A stretch of 64,000 bases of DNA, from positions 1 to 64,000 of the forward strand of contig NZ_JBJURJ010000017.1 in the NCBI RefSeq assembly GCF_046098205.1, given 5' to 3'. Positions 41,742 to 51,024 of the stretch are shown one piece after another. How positions within the stretch are numbered: position 1 is the stretch's first letter; each line of letters begins with the position of its first letter. Source of the DNA: Paenibacillus_AR mesotrionivorans. Lineage in GTDB: Bacteria > Bacillota > Bacilli > Paenibacillales > NBRC-103111. A program made the position numbers and the translations under genes. Below the pieces are notes generated by a model. The model made no database searches. It was not told the DNA's origin and saw only the letters and a program-made list of their open reading frames with translations.

Positions 41742-42416
41742 TTACAGATTGGGAATGGCCCAGTCGATCTCCCCGATTCCTTTGGCGCTTAGGAAGGCAT
41801 TGGTCCGGGAAAAGGGTTTGCTGCCGAAAAAGCCCCGGTTTGCCGCAAAAGGGCTGGGATGGGCGGACTGGATAATCAAATGCCGGGAATTGGTAATAAG
41901 CGGTAGCTTCTCCTGGGCATTTTTGCCCCACAGGATAAAAACAACCGGCTGCTCCCGTTCATTCAGCACGGATATCACCTTGCCCGTAAATTCCTCCCAG
42001 CCGATGCCCCGGTGGGAATTGGGGGTGTCCTTGCGTACTGTGAGGACGGCATTCAGCATCAATACCCCTTCCTTGGCCCAATGGGCCAGGTGCCCGTGGT
42101 TCGGGATGGGGCAGCCGATGTCGTCGCGCAGCTCCTTGTAGATATTCTGCAGAGAAGGCGGAACGGCGATGCCCGGCTTGACTGAAAAGCTGAGCCCATG
42201 GGCCTGTCCGGGTCCGTGGTAGGGGTCCTGACCGAGAATAACCGCCTTCACCTGTCTGTAATCCGTCAAGTGAAAGGCGGAATAAATATCGAACATATCG
42301 GGATACACAATGGTCTGCCGGTATTCCTCCGCCAGAAACTTGCGCAAGGACAGATAATAAGGCTTTTCAAATTCCTGCTCCAGCACGGGAAGCCAATCGT
42401 TATGTAAGATAGACAC
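41742..42416 (-). CDS. ung: Uracil-DNA glycosylase (family 1)
   Basis: 224 residues. The family 1 catalytic motif GQDPYHGPGQAHGLSFSV (catalytic Asp near 64), NSHRGIGWEEFT near 126, and the DNA-intercalation motif HPSPFAANRGFFGSKPF near 187. It removes uracil from DNA in base excision repair. The start is a GTG nine bases after AAAGGAG. It lies about 60 bases after the PglX-like methyltransferase gene with no visible terminator, so it may be part of the same transcript. Confidence 0.95.
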   Translation of the reverse strand: MSILHNDWLPVLEQEFEKPYYLSLRKFLAEEYRQTIVYPDMFDIYSAFHLTDYRQVKAVILGQDPYHGPGQAHGLSFSVKPGIAVPPSLQNIYKELRDDIGCPIPNHGHLAHWAKEGVLMLNAVLTVRKDTPNSHRGIGWEEFTGKVISVLNEREQPVVFILWGKNAQEKLPLITNSRHLIIQSAHPSPFAANRGFFGSKPFSRTNAFLSAKGIGEIDWAIPNL

Positions 42417-42476
42417 TTGCCTGCACTCCTTTGATTCATGCTCCTTCTATCTTACATGAAACGGTGGCAAATGGCA

Positions 42477-45308
42477 TTAACAATCGAAAACAGAGCGGTG
42501 CCGATCCATCCAAGCGCGTGTATCCTCATCCTCCTGGCTAAGGCTTCCCCTGCCTGCTCTGCACGACTCCAGATATTCTTTCAACCGCCGTGCGAAACTG
42601 TCCAGCTCTTCCATATCCAGCCTCCACTCATCTGCTTCGTGTGTAGCTCCCCGCAGCTCCTCCCTGCGCTGGACACATAATATATAAATCTCGTCTACTG
42701 CCTCCTCCGTAAGACGTAAGGCAGTCACATAAGCCAGGAGAGCTTGCCGGGGCCCCGAGCAAATCCGTAAATACCGGGGATATCCCCCGAATTCCCGGTA
42801 ATGAGCGGGATACCACTCTCGGGAGAAATACCGGCGGAGACGCTGTTCAACACTTTCCTTGGGCCGGATTCCCAATAAACGGGCGACAGCCTCCACATTA
42901 CTGTCCGTGTCGCAAGGATTCCAAAGTTGGCCCAGCCAAACCTTTAAACGGGGAACCCATTCGGAATCCCGAATCAGAGGAGAGCTGGTGAATGCAGGAT
43001 CGTCTATCCCCTGCGGATATGTACCGAGCAAACACGCTGCCGCATAAGCCAGGAAGGACTCAGCCGTCTCCTTTAAGAGGGGCAGTTCCGCTGCCTCTTG
43101 CTCCCCGTCCGGATAACCGTACAGCGGCTGCAGTCCATAATGGCTATACACCAACCGGTTAATGGCCCGCTCCAGTCTCTCCGTCTCCACCGCTCTCCGG
43201 CAGCGCATCTCCCAGCTCCGCCGAAGGCTGGCCTCCACTGTATCCTCCCGGCAGGAATGAACCGCCGGATGCCCAACATAATCCCAGGAACGCTCCGATT
43301 CATCCCATTCCGCTTTGGCGAGACGCAGGCAAGCCTCCCCCAGCTCCTTCATCCGGGCATCAAGCAGCAGCGCCTCGTCAAGCGGAAGACGTGCAACGTC
43401 TCCCGGCTGAATGTTCAAGGTTGGGTTCATCTGGGACAGCAGTATGGCGGTGAATTCCGAGTTCAGATAAGCCAGCAGCGCAAGAAGTGTTTCCTCCCTT
43501 CCCTCTTCGGGAAACAGACAGGAGCCGCCGTTGTCGAACAGAAACCCCCGCTCCAGCAGCCGGAAGCCCGGCTTTCCCGTGGAAACCGTAGACCAGGTGA
43601 TGCCCTGGCGGCCAAAATAAGCGTAATTCCGAAGATTGGAGCGGCTGTCCCTGCGGATGGCTTCACCGTTATTCCGCCAGTAAACCACGAAATAATGATT
43701 GCCGTACCATTTTTGAGGTCCGCCGCCTTTGGCATACGGAAACCAATGGGCCAACGACGGGTCTGTGCAGCGGAAGCTTAACTGCTCCTGCGGCACCTCA
43801 TGCCATAACCGGACATACCGGTCATTGCAGCCGGTATCCATTCCTTTTTTGACCGCATAGTACCGGTCCAAGGGCGGAAAGCGCCCGAATAGCCGCGCCC
43901 AATCCTCCGGCAGCGCATAGGCCATCCGCATTCCCGGAATATGGCGGAACATGGCTTGGGAAGCCTTATATACATCGGTATTCCACCAGTTATTGTGCTT
44001 ATACACCTCCGCCTTATGGGAGGAAGGCCCTTCCGTCAGCCTCCAAAAGCTGCCCGCAGCACCCCGTGAGGGCGGGGATTTGTGCAGGACAAAGCTTACC
44101 GTCTGCACCACCTGTCCGTTGTTATCCTCGAAAGCTCTTGCCCCCAAATGCAGCAGGCTCACAATGGTTTCCCGGGTCAAAATACCCGTGCGCAGCTCCT
44201 CGAAGCCGGAGAGGAACATCCACGATTGCGGAGTGATGGCTCCGAAATATCCGGACGGATACAGGAAATCCAAGCACCGCTCCAGGAAAGCGGCGAACAG
44301 GTCGGCGGAGGTCCGGGGATAAGACCGATCCAGGAAATCCCCAAGCTCCTTATCCATGTTCCGACGGCCCAAATACGGAGGATTAGTGATGACGGCATGA
44401 TACTTTCTGCTTAATAATCTGCCGGGATCTGCTTCATACGAAGCCCCTGCCCTCCCGAATGACACCGCTTTCGATTCTCCTCTGTCCAAGCTGCCGAAGC
44501 GGTATCCCTTTTCCCGGGTTATCGCTTCAATACCCCATTCCACTTCCTCATAGATGATAGAAGGCGCCACCGCCGCAGCCTTTTGCAGCAGGACAAAGCG
44601 GCACATGTCCACCGCCTTGGGATCGATATCCAAACCAACCAGCTGGCGGTTCAGAATTATACGCACAGCCTGCACCGGTTCTATCCCGGCTTCAAGGTGC
44701 ATGTCCATCAGAACATCGAAGGCGGCAGCCAACAGATGGCCGCAGCCGCATGCCGGATCAAGGACAGTCCACTCCTCCGGCCCACCGGGGGCGTCTGGGG
44801 ATATGTCAGCACTCCGGTCAAAATATGTCCAGCGGCTGATAAGACCGCTTTCCGGGTAAAATCGGGACCATAAGCGTCCCAGTGTATTTTCCACCAGATA
44901 ACGGGCGATCCATTCCGGTGTGAAAAGCTGCGTGACGGCAGGAATGTCACCATGACTGGCTTTTGCACCACTTTTAAACATACGAAACAGCCGGTCTTTT
45001 TCGGGTGTGAGCCAATACTGGTACAGCCAACCCGGCAGCTGCGGGTCCAGACGCCAATCCTGGTCCGGAATCCCGCCCAACAATTGAAGAGCCTTTTCCC
45101 TGAAACCCTCCGGGTACATTGCCGGAAATAGGGGCTGGAGACTGTTCCCGGCGGCCCACTTTTCAACCGGAGCCCCAGCTGCTCCTGAAGCAGCCTCCAT
45201 GACCAAATGAATAAAGGCGTCCGTGGCCTGCTCCGGGGATACCTGTTCCCCATCCTCCAAAAACCTGCGGAGCTCATGGACCACCTTGCGGTGGAGCTGG
45301 CGCTTCAC
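42477..45308 (-). CDS. PglX-like adenine-specific DNA methyltransferase without BREX partners
   Basis: About 943 residues. Motif I is DPACGCGHLLAAAFDVL (near 185) and motif IV is NPPYLGRR (near 310), giving an N6-adenine class methyltransferase. The lead-in (GWLYQYWLTPEKDRLFRMF, then DIPAVTQLFTPEWIARYLVENTLGRLW) and a central MDTGCNDRYVRLWHEV region look like BREX PglX proteins. No PD-(D/E)xK nuclease is visible in the N-terminus, and no brx or pglZ gene is present. The preferred start is a GTG overlapping the Sir2 stop (GTGA); a GTG seven codons earlier is possible. It would methylate adenine in a specific site, with a role in defence or gene control unknown. Confidence 0.85.
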   Translation of the reverse strand: MKRQLHRKVVHELRRFLEDGEQVSPEQATDAFIHLVMEAASGAAGAPVEKWAAGNSLQPLFPAMYPEGFREKALQLLGGIPDQDWRLDPQLPGWLYQYWLTPEKDRLFRMFKSGAKASHGDIPAVTQLFTPEWIARYLVENTLGRLWSRFYPESGLISRWTYFDRSADISPDAPGGPEEWTVLDPACGCGHLLAAAFDVLMDMHLEAGIEPVQAVRIILNRQLVGLDIDPKAVDMCRFVLLQKAAAVAPSIIYEEVEWGIEAITREKGYRFGSLDRGESKAVSFGRAGASYEADPGRLLSRKYHAVITNPPYLGRRNMDKELGDFLDRSYPRTSADLFAAFLERCLDFLYPSGYFGAITPQSWMFLSGFEELRTGILTRETIVSLLHLGARAFEDNNGQVVQTVSFVLHKSPPSRGAAGSFWRLTEGPSSHKAEVYKHNNWWNTDVYKASQAMFRHIPGMRMAYALPEDWARLFGRFPPLDRYYAVKKGMDTGCNDRYVRLWHEVPQEQLSFRCTDPSLAHWFPYAKGGGPQKWYGNHYFVVYWRNNGEAIRRDSRSNLRNYAYFGRQGITWSTVSTGKPGFRLLERGFLFDNGGSCLFPEEGREETLLALLAYLNSEFTAILLSQMNPTLNIQPGDVARLPLDEALLLDARMKELGEACLRLAKAEWDESERSWDYVGHPAVHSCREDTVEASLRRSWEMRCRRAVETERLERAINRLVYSHYGLQPLYGYPDGEQEAAELPLLKETAESFLAYAAACLLGTYPQGIDDPAFTSSPLIRDSEWVPRLKVWLGQLWNPCDTDSNVEAVARLLGIRPKESVEQRLRRYFSREWYPAHYREFGGYPRYLRICSGPRQALLAYVTALRLTEEAVDEIYILCVQRREELRGATHEADEWRLDMEELDSFARRLKEYLESCRAGRGSLSQEDEDTRAWMDRHRSVFDC

Positions 45309-46066
45309 AGCTTTACGCCGTCTCCCCACACGGCCTGGCCCAAGGTTTCGCCGATGGGATCACGGATCACCAGCTGAGCGAACCGGTCGTATGCCGTTTC
45401 GGTTTGGTTGATCAGCACCAGCCGGCTGCCGCGGTAATATTGCACCAGTCCGGCGGCTGGATTGACAGTCAGAGAGGTGCCGCCGACAATCAGCATGTCC
45501 GCCTGCCGGATGGCATTCACCGACTGATGGAGAATATCCGAATCCAGCTGCTCCTCATAAAGGACTACATCCGGTTTAATGAGGCCTCCGCAATTTTTGC
45601 AGCGGGGCACTGTTCCTTGAATGGCCAGCAGTTCGGCCAAGGTGTAACCCGCACCGCAGCTCAAACATCCGTTCCGGTGCACGGAGCCATGCAGCTCCAA
45701 CACCCGTTTGCTGCCGCCCGATTGATGCAGGCCGTCAATATTCTGGGTGATTACCGCCTCCAGCTTGCCCCGCCTCTCCAGTTCGGCCAGTGCTTTATGG
45801 GCCAGATTCGGCTTGGCATCGGGATACAGCATCTTGGTTTTGTAGAAGGTATAGAAATCCTCCGGATGGGTGAAGAAAAAGCTTCTGGACAGCATCTCCT
45901 CCGGTGAATAGACTTGCCGGCTTTCCGTTTGATACAGTCCTGTAGCGGACCTGAAATCAGGAATCTGGCTTTCCGTAGAGGTGCCGGCCCCGCCAAAAAA
46001 CACAATCCGGCTGCTTAGACTGATCCATTCACGAAGCGTCTCCAACGTTTGCTTTTTTTCCGGCAT
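45305..46066 (-). CDS. Sir2-type NAD-dependent protein deacylase (sirtuin)
   Basis: 253 residues. NAD-binding motif FFGGAGTSTESQIPDFRS near 24-41 (a Gln where most sirtuins have Gly), TQNIDGLH near 107 with catalytic His in ELHGSVH near 127, a zinc site CLSC...CKNC near 133-160, and GTSLTVNPAAGL near 200. This is the CobB-type architecture for removing acyl groups from Lys. The start is the ATG after AGGGAGGAG. The stop overlaps the next gene (GTGA), tying it to the DNA methyltransferase. An extended -10 lies 45 bases upstream. Confidence 0.92.
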   Translation of the reverse strand: MPEKKQTLETLREWISLSSRIVFFGGAGTSTESQIPDFRSATGLYQTESRQVYSPEEMLSRSFFFTHPEDFYTFYKTKMLYPDAKPNLAHKALAELERRGKLEAVITQNIDGLHQSGGSKRVLELHGSVHRNGCLSCGAGYTLAELLAIQGTVPRCKNCGGLIKPDVVLYEEQLDSDILHQSVNAIRQADMLIVGGTSLTVNPAAGLVQYYRGSRLVLINQTETAYDRFAQLVIRDPIGETLGQAVWGDGVKL

Positions 46067-46110
46067 GCCGATTCTCCTCCCTCGAATGCACTTATCCAAA
46101 GATTGCTATT

Positions 46111-46119
46111 ATTATAGCA
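46111..46119 (-). promoter_or_regulatory. Extended -10 promoter of the sir2-methyltransferase operon
   Basis: Minus-strand TGCTATAAT, a perfect extended -10 about 45 bases upstream of the Sir2 start codon. It abuts the T-run of the terminator of the preceding gene. Confidence 0.55.
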
Positions 46120-46148
46120 AAAAACATCGGACCATGCTGGCCCGATGT
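46119..46148 (-). terminator. Terminator after the broken tag gene
   Basis: Perfect seven-base stem ACATCGG/CCGATGT followed by a run of T residues (TTTTTGC) on the minus strand. Confidence 0.75.
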
Positions 46149-46186
46149 TGTAGGTATTGATTGATTTGGTGCGGCTAAACGCCCGT

Positions 46187-46747
46187 TTAAGCATTGCGAA
46201 AACTGCAGGATTTCAAATGGTCATTGACCATACCTATGGATTGCATGAGGGCATAAATGGTGGTTGTCCCCACAAATTTAAAGCCTTCTTTTTTTAACTG
46301 CTTACTGATTTCATCTGATAAGGAAGTGCTTGAAGGTACATCGGATCTTGTTTCCCAATGATTGATGATGGGTTGATAATCCACATAACCCCAAAGAAAA
46401 GCGTCTAACGACCCGTATTATTCACATAAAAGAAAATACATTCTGGCATTGTGGATGACCGCGTTCACTTTTAAGCGGTTTTTTATAATGCCGTCATTTC
46501 TTAACAGCTCTTCTATTCGATGCTCATCGTATGCGATTAGCTTATCCGGGTCGAAATGATCGAATGCCTGACAAAGTGTATTCATTTTGGCTAAGATGGT
46601 AGCCCAGCTTAAACCCGCTTGCTTCCCCTCCAAAATGAGCATCTTGAACAGCTCTTTGTCATTATGAACCGGCTTTCCCCATTGGGTATCATGGTAATGC
46701 TTTTCCAATTCGGATTTGTTTGCCCAATCACATCTTACAACATCCAT
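46187..46747 (-). pseudogene. tag: DNA-3-methyladenine glycosylase I, interrupted by an in-frame stop
   Basis: The two parts form one continuous frame of about 186 codons, the usual Tag length. The first part has RCDWANKSELEKHYHDTQWGKP, LEGKQAGLSWATIL and NAVIHNARMYFLLCE. A TAA at 46418-46420 follows, and the frame then continues with YGSLDAFLWGYVDYQP and ends with LKKEGFKFVGTTTIYALMQSIGMVNDH. Tag removes 3-methyladenine from DNA. The break removes the last about 75 residues, which carry conserved zinc- and base-pocket residues, so it is probably inactive. The region is richer in A and T than its neighbours. Could also be a sequencing error. Confidence 0.85.
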
Positions 46748-46783
46748 ATTTGTAATTTCTCCCATACAATCCAATTCATTGTT

Positions 46784-48799
46784 TTATGTGACTGCAGCGG
46801 CAAAACCCGATTGCAGCTGGTACATGCCGAAGTATTTGCCCTCCAGAGCCATGAGCTGGTCATGGTTCCCCCGCTCCGCGATCCTTCCGTGATCCAGCAC
46901 AAGAATTTGATCCGCTTGCCGGATGGTGGACAGCCGATGGGCAATCACAAAAGTGGTTCTGCCTTGTTTGACCACGTCCAGCGCCTTCTGGATCAAGCTC
47001 TCCGTTTCGGAATCGATGCTTGCTGTGGCTTCATCCAGGATAAGAATAGCCGGGTTAAAGGCCAACGCACGGGCAAAGGAAATCAGCTGGCGCTGCCCTA
47101 ACGAGAGGGTGCTGCCTTTTTCCACAACCGGTTCGTCAATGCCCCGCGGAAACTTCATGAACATATCATAAGCGCCAACATCCTTCAGCGCCTGAATGAC
47201 GCTTTCGCGACTGATGGAAGGATCCTCCAGACTGACATTGGAGGCGATGGTGCCGGTGAACATAAACGGGTCCTGGAGCACGATGCCCATATGGGCCCGG
47301 AGATGCTGACGGGGCAAATCCCGGATATCCCGTCCGTCGATGGTGATGCTTCCCTGCTGGACGTCATAAAAGCGGAAAAGCAGATTCATAATGGAGCTTT
47401 TCCCTGACCCCGTATGGCCTACCAGAGCAACCGTTTCCCCCTGCGCCGCCTGGAACCGGATATCCTTCAGCACCCATTCCTCATCTTTATAAGCAAAGAA
47501 AACATTGTGGAACTCTACCTCTCCCTTATACCGGGGAATGGTCCCTTCCGCCACCTCATCTCCCTGCTCATCCAGCAGCTGGAACACCCGCTCTGCAGAC
47601 ACTCTTGCGGATTCCAGGTTGGTCAGCTGGTTCACAATACCCACAATAGGCTGGAACATCCGGTTCATATAATCGATGAAGGCGTACAACACACCGACAG
47701 TCACCCCGGTACCAAATGAGCCCTTCCAGAAGGTTAGAATCAGGACCAGAAACAGGACGTTCCGGACCAGGTTCACAAGGTTATGCGAGGTGAGCGAGTT
47801 CAGATTCAGGAGCTTGCTTTGGTAGCCGTACAGCGCCCCGTTATGAGCCTCAAACTCCCCGTTGATGGAGGGCTCCCGCCGGAAGGCTTTAATAATCGGC
47901 ATCCCTTGAATGGATTCGTTGATCATGCCGTTGATGTCGGAAATTTTCGAACGGATGGCTTTGTTGTACCGGCCCGCATAGCGGCGGTACAGGGCAATCC
48001 AAATCACCAGGATTGGCACGATGGGCACGGCGATCAGCGCCAGCCGCACATTCAGCAGGAACAAGGCGGTGAGAATGGCTGCAATGTAAATAATGCCGGT
48101 AAAGAAGTTCGCCAGCACCGCCACAAACAGCTCCCGGACCGCTTCCGTATCATTCGTGACCCGGGAGACGATTTTACCTGCTGGCAGGCGGTCAAAGTAG
48201 CTTACCGGCAGCCGTTGAAGGCGGGCAAACACATCATCCCGCATCCGCTTGACGATCTTGTTGGCGCTGGTCTGCAGGAACAGCCGCTGGCCGTAGGTGA
48301 AGCCCGCCCCTACCACCAGAAGGCCGAAGTAGGCTGCCGCAGACAGAAGCAGCGCGGGAATTTCCGGACGGTAGAAGGGGTACAGCTCCGCTGCGGACAA
48401 CGCCTTCGCCGGATAGCTGGCGCTGCCCCAATCCCCTTCGATGGTGACCGTACCGCCGTCAGCGGTTTTGCGGCCGTCCGTACGCACCTGACCGTCCAGC
48501 CAATAATAGGTCCGGCCAATTTGCAATATCTGCCCGGCCGCCCCTTGGGCTGCCCCGGGTTCAACATGGTCCATGCGTTTGTAATAAGCTCCATTGTATT
48601 CCGCAGTATAGTCATCCTTTTCGGGCACCTGATACCACGTATTCTCTATGCCCATGATATGGGTATCGATCATTCGTTTGGCAATGATAGGCCCGGCCAT
48701 TTCCGTACTTACCGCCAAAGCCAGAAACACAAGGGCGAAGATAATCATTTTCTTGTACAGCAAAGCGTAGCCGAGCAAACGCCTGCCTGTGGATTGCAT
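46784..48799 (-). CDS. Heterodimeric ABC exporter half-transporter, YheH/BmrD-like
   Basis: 671 residues. The N-terminal membrane domain has a large external insertion between the first two segments (near 45-150), as in Bacillus YheH. The ATPase domain has GHTGSGKSS, signature LSLGQRQ, Walker B AILILDEATASID with the catalytic Glu, and the switch in VIAHR. It is expected to pair with the product of the upstream gene as a multidrug exporter. Gene order (YheI then YheH) is conserved with Bacillus subtilis bmrC-bmrD. Confidence 0.9.
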   Translation of the reverse strand: MQSTGRRLLGYALLYKKMIIFALVFLALAVSTEMAGPIIAKRMIDTHIMGIENTWYQVPEKDDYTAEYNGAYYKRMDHVEPGAAQGAAGQILQIGRTYYWLDGQVRTDGRKTADGGTVTIEGDWGSASYPAKALSAAELYPFYRPEIPALLLSAAAYFGLLVVGAGFTYGQRLFLQTSANKIVKRMRDDVFARLQRLPVSYFDRLPAGKIVSRVTNDTEAVRELFVAVLANFFTGIIYIAAILTALFLLNVRLALIAVPIVPILVIWIALYRRYAGRYNKAIRSKISDINGMINESIQGMPIIKAFRREPSINGEFEAHNGALYGYQSKLLNLNSLTSHNLVNLVRNVLFLVLILTFWKGSFGTGVTVGVLYAFIDYMNRMFQPIVGIVNQLTNLESARVSAERVFQLLDEQGDEVAEGTIPRYKGEVEFHNVFFAYKDEEWVLKDIRFQAAQGETVALVGHTGSGKSSIMNLLFRFYDVQQGSITIDGRDIRDLPRQHLRAHMGIVLQDPFMFTGTIASNVSLEDPSISRESVIQALKDVGAYDMFMKFPRGIDEPVVEKGSTLSLGQRQLISFARALAFNPAILILDEATASIDSETESLIQKALDVVKQGRTTFVIAHRLSTIRQADQILVLDHGRIAERGNHDQLMALEGKYFGMYQLQSGFAAAVT

Positions 48800-48861
48800 G
48801 GGGATTCACCTCTTATCGTAATAACTTGGTCCGGGCCAACGGCTGGATAAGTTATGAAAGC

Positions 48862-48887
48862 CTCGAAATCGGAAAAGCCGATTTGAG
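48862..48887 (-). other. Intergenic hairpin in the exporter operon
   Basis: Perfect AAATCGG/CCGATTT stem with a five-base loop and a further CTC/GAG pair across a one-base bulge, in the 146-base gap between the two exporter genes. It could balance expression of the two subunits. Confidence 0.35.
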
Positions 48888-48945
48888 AGCCGCTTCTTCG
48901 ATTAGTCTAAATAAAAATAAATATTGAGGAACTTCCCGGCTGCTC

Positions 48946-50700
48946 TCAGACCGCTTCTCCGCCGAGAGCCTCCTCCAGCTTCTGGCGGTCAAATTGCTCC
49001 TTATACCAACCGCCCAAACGGACCAGCTGATCATGGGTCCCCTCTTCAATCACACGTCCGTCCTCCAGCACCAGGATGCGGTCGGCATGCTGCACCGCAG
49101 ACAGCCGGTGTGTGGTGATTAACGTGGTTTTCCCTTGGCGCTCCTGACGGATGCCCTCAATAATCTCGGCTTCGGTCCGGCCGTCCACGGCCGAAAGCGC
49201 GTCATCCAAGAGCAGAATCTCCGGGTCGGCGATTAGCGCACGGGCAATGCTGACACGCTGCTTTTGCCCGCCGGACAATGCCACTCCCTTTTCTCCCACC
49301 AGCGTATCCAAACCCTGCGGCAGAAACCGGATGTCCTTGGCGAAGGAGGCACGGGCCAAAGCCCGCTCCAGGGTTTCTTCGGAAGCCTGCTCCGCGCCGA
49401 ACAGGATATTCTCGCGGATGGTTTTGGAGAAGAGAATAGGCTCCTGGGGCACATAGCCGATCCATCCCAGCAAGGCGGAAAGCCCAATGCGCTGGATCGG
49501 TACGCCGGAAACGGAAATGTTCCCGTCTCCAACCGGGTACTCCCGGAGCAGCTGCTTGAGCAGTGTCGTTTTACCGCTGCCGGTTTTGCCGACAATGCCG
49601 AGGGTTTCCCCTGGATGCAGTGTGAAGGTTACGTCGTGCAGGTTATCCGAAGCGGAGGTCGGGTACCGGAAGGTAACTTCCCGGAATTCGATGGAGTCCG
49701 GCTTCTCCACTGAGGCGGGGGCATCGGCCTCACGGACGTCCGGAACATAGTCCAGCGTCTCCGAAACCCGGTCCAGGGAGGCATTGCCCCGCTGCATAAT
49801 ATTAATCAATTCGCCAATGGCGAACATCGGCCAAATCAGCATGCCAAGAAACACATTAAAGGATACCAGCTCACCCAATGTGATTTCGGTTTTGAATACC
49901 AGGAACCCGCCGTAGCAAATCCCGATGATATAGCTTAAGCCCACCAAAATTTTCAGCGTGGGATCAAACATGGCGTCAATCCTGGCGACGGCAATGTTCT
50001 TATCCAGCACTTCACCGGTTTTGTCGCGGAAGCGGCGGACATCAGCCCCCTCCTGGACAAAAGCGCGGACCACCCGCACGCCCGAAACGGATTCCAGCAC
50101 CTGGTCGTTCAGCTCGCCGAAGGCATCCTGGGCCTTCATGTAACGTTCATGGATCAGCTTGCCGTAATGCTTCATCGCCCAGGCGATAAACGGCAGCGGC
50201 AAAAGTGCAGCCAGCGTCAGCTTCCAACTGATAACGGCGGCCATCATCACCAGAATGGTGCTCATATAAATGGTCGAGTCCGACAGGGTAAGGATACCGA
50301 AGCCAACAGTAGTGGAGACCGCCTTTAAGTCGTTGGTGGCCCGGGCCATCAGATCTCCGGTACGGTTGCGTTCATAGAAGGTCGGCGTCATTTTGAGAAA
50401 ATGGCCCATCAGCCTGCTCCGCAGCGTCCGCTCCAGGACAAACGCCCCTCCAAATAACTTGTAATGCCATATGTAATTCATCAAATACCCAATCACGGTG
50501 ACGGAAACCCACACGATAGTCATGGTCATAAATCCGTTGCCGGTCAAGCTTCCCTGCTGAATGCCGTCAATAAACAGGCCAATGAGTCTCGGCGGCAGAA
50601 CCTCCACCACGCCGGCCAAGGCCAGAAACACCAGGGCAACCGTATACCGTTTCCATTCCAGCCGGAAGAACCAGCCAAGTTTGCGCAATACAGCCAACAT
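48946..50700 (-). CDS. Heterodimeric ABC exporter half-transporter, YheI/BmrC-like
   Basis: 584 residues: six predicted membrane segments, then the ATPase domain with GKTGSGKTT, signature LSGGQKQR, and Walker B ILLLDDALSAVDG. The usual catalytic Glu after Walker B is Asp, the degenerate site expected of one half of a heterodimeric exporter, while the YheH partner has Glu. In B. subtilis this pair (BmrCD) exports several drugs and is induced by ribosome-targeting antibiotics; I did not see the leader peptide of that system. Ribosome site GAGGTG with long spacing. Confidence 0.9.
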   Translation of the reverse strand: MLAVLRKLGWFFRLEWKRYTVALVFLALAGVVEVLPPRLIGLFIDGIQQGSLTGNGFMTMTIVWVSVTVIGYLMNYIWHYKLFGGAFVLERTLRSRLMGHFLKMTPTFYERNRTGDLMARATNDLKAVSTTVGFGILTLSDSTIYMSTILVMMAAVISWKLTLAALLPLPFIAWAMKHYGKLIHERYMKAQDAFGELNDQVLESVSGVRVVRAFVQEGADVRRFRDKTGEVLDKNIAVARIDAMFDPTLKILVGLSYIIGICYGGFLVFKTEITLGELVSFNVFLGMLIWPMFAIGELINIMQRGNASLDRVSETLDYVPDVREADAPASVEKPDSIEFREVTFRYPTSASDNLHDVTFTLHPGETLGIVGKTGSGKTTLLKQLLREYPVGDGNISVSGVPIQRIGLSALLGWIGYVPQEPILFSKTIRENILFGAEQASEETLERALARASFAKDIRFLPQGLDTLVGEKGVALSGGQKQRVSIARALIADPEILLLDDALSAVDGRTEAEIIEGIRQERQGKTTLITTHRLSAVQHADRILVLEDGRVIEEGTHDQLVRLGGWYKEQFDRQKLEEALGGEAV

Positions 50701-50920
50701 GGCTTATGTGCACCTCGTTTCATCCATGTCCGCGCGTTCAATGCGAACATTTATTCTCTTTCCAGAATCTTACCATGAGGCCGGATAATCCGCAATCCCC
50801 TATCCGTGCTTCCCACAGGAACAAACTGAACTCTACCATGCCCGCTGCAAAAGGGTCAACGGAACAGCTTGCTATAACCATTTTTTCCGAGAAGGCATGG
50901 TGCCCGGTTTCTCATAAAAG

Positions 50921-50967
50921 AAAAATCCCGCCAGGCCAGCAAACAATCGCTTTTGCCCAACGGGATT
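50921..50967 (-). terminator. Terminator after the UPF0173 hydrolase gene
   Basis: Seven-base stem AATCCCG/CGGGATT with a long loop, followed on the minus strand by TTTCTTTT. The rest of the 50701-51024 gap shows no gene. Confidence 0.65.
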
Positions 50968-51024
50968 GCCTTGTTTTAAAATAACCTTTCGGAGAGTTCG
51001 CTGCCCGCCTGTCATAGTCCTTGC

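Noticed and set aside
45305..46066. Sir2 gene as a known NADase-type defence effector (ThsA-like, DSR or Sir2-HerA)
   Set aside because: It is a short CobB-type sirtuin with zinc site, and no SLOG, HerA, Argonaute or STAND partner is encoded nearby.
46418..46420. Programmed recoding of the in-frame stop in tag
   Set aside because: The codon is TAA, not TGA or TAG, and no insertion-element or slippery sequence is seen; a plain nonsense mutation is simpler.
41742..46747. Region around ung, methyltransferase and tag as a mobile defence island
   Set aside because: No integrase, transposase, tRNA gene, attachment-site repeat or other defence gene is present; base composition is like the chromosome except in tag.
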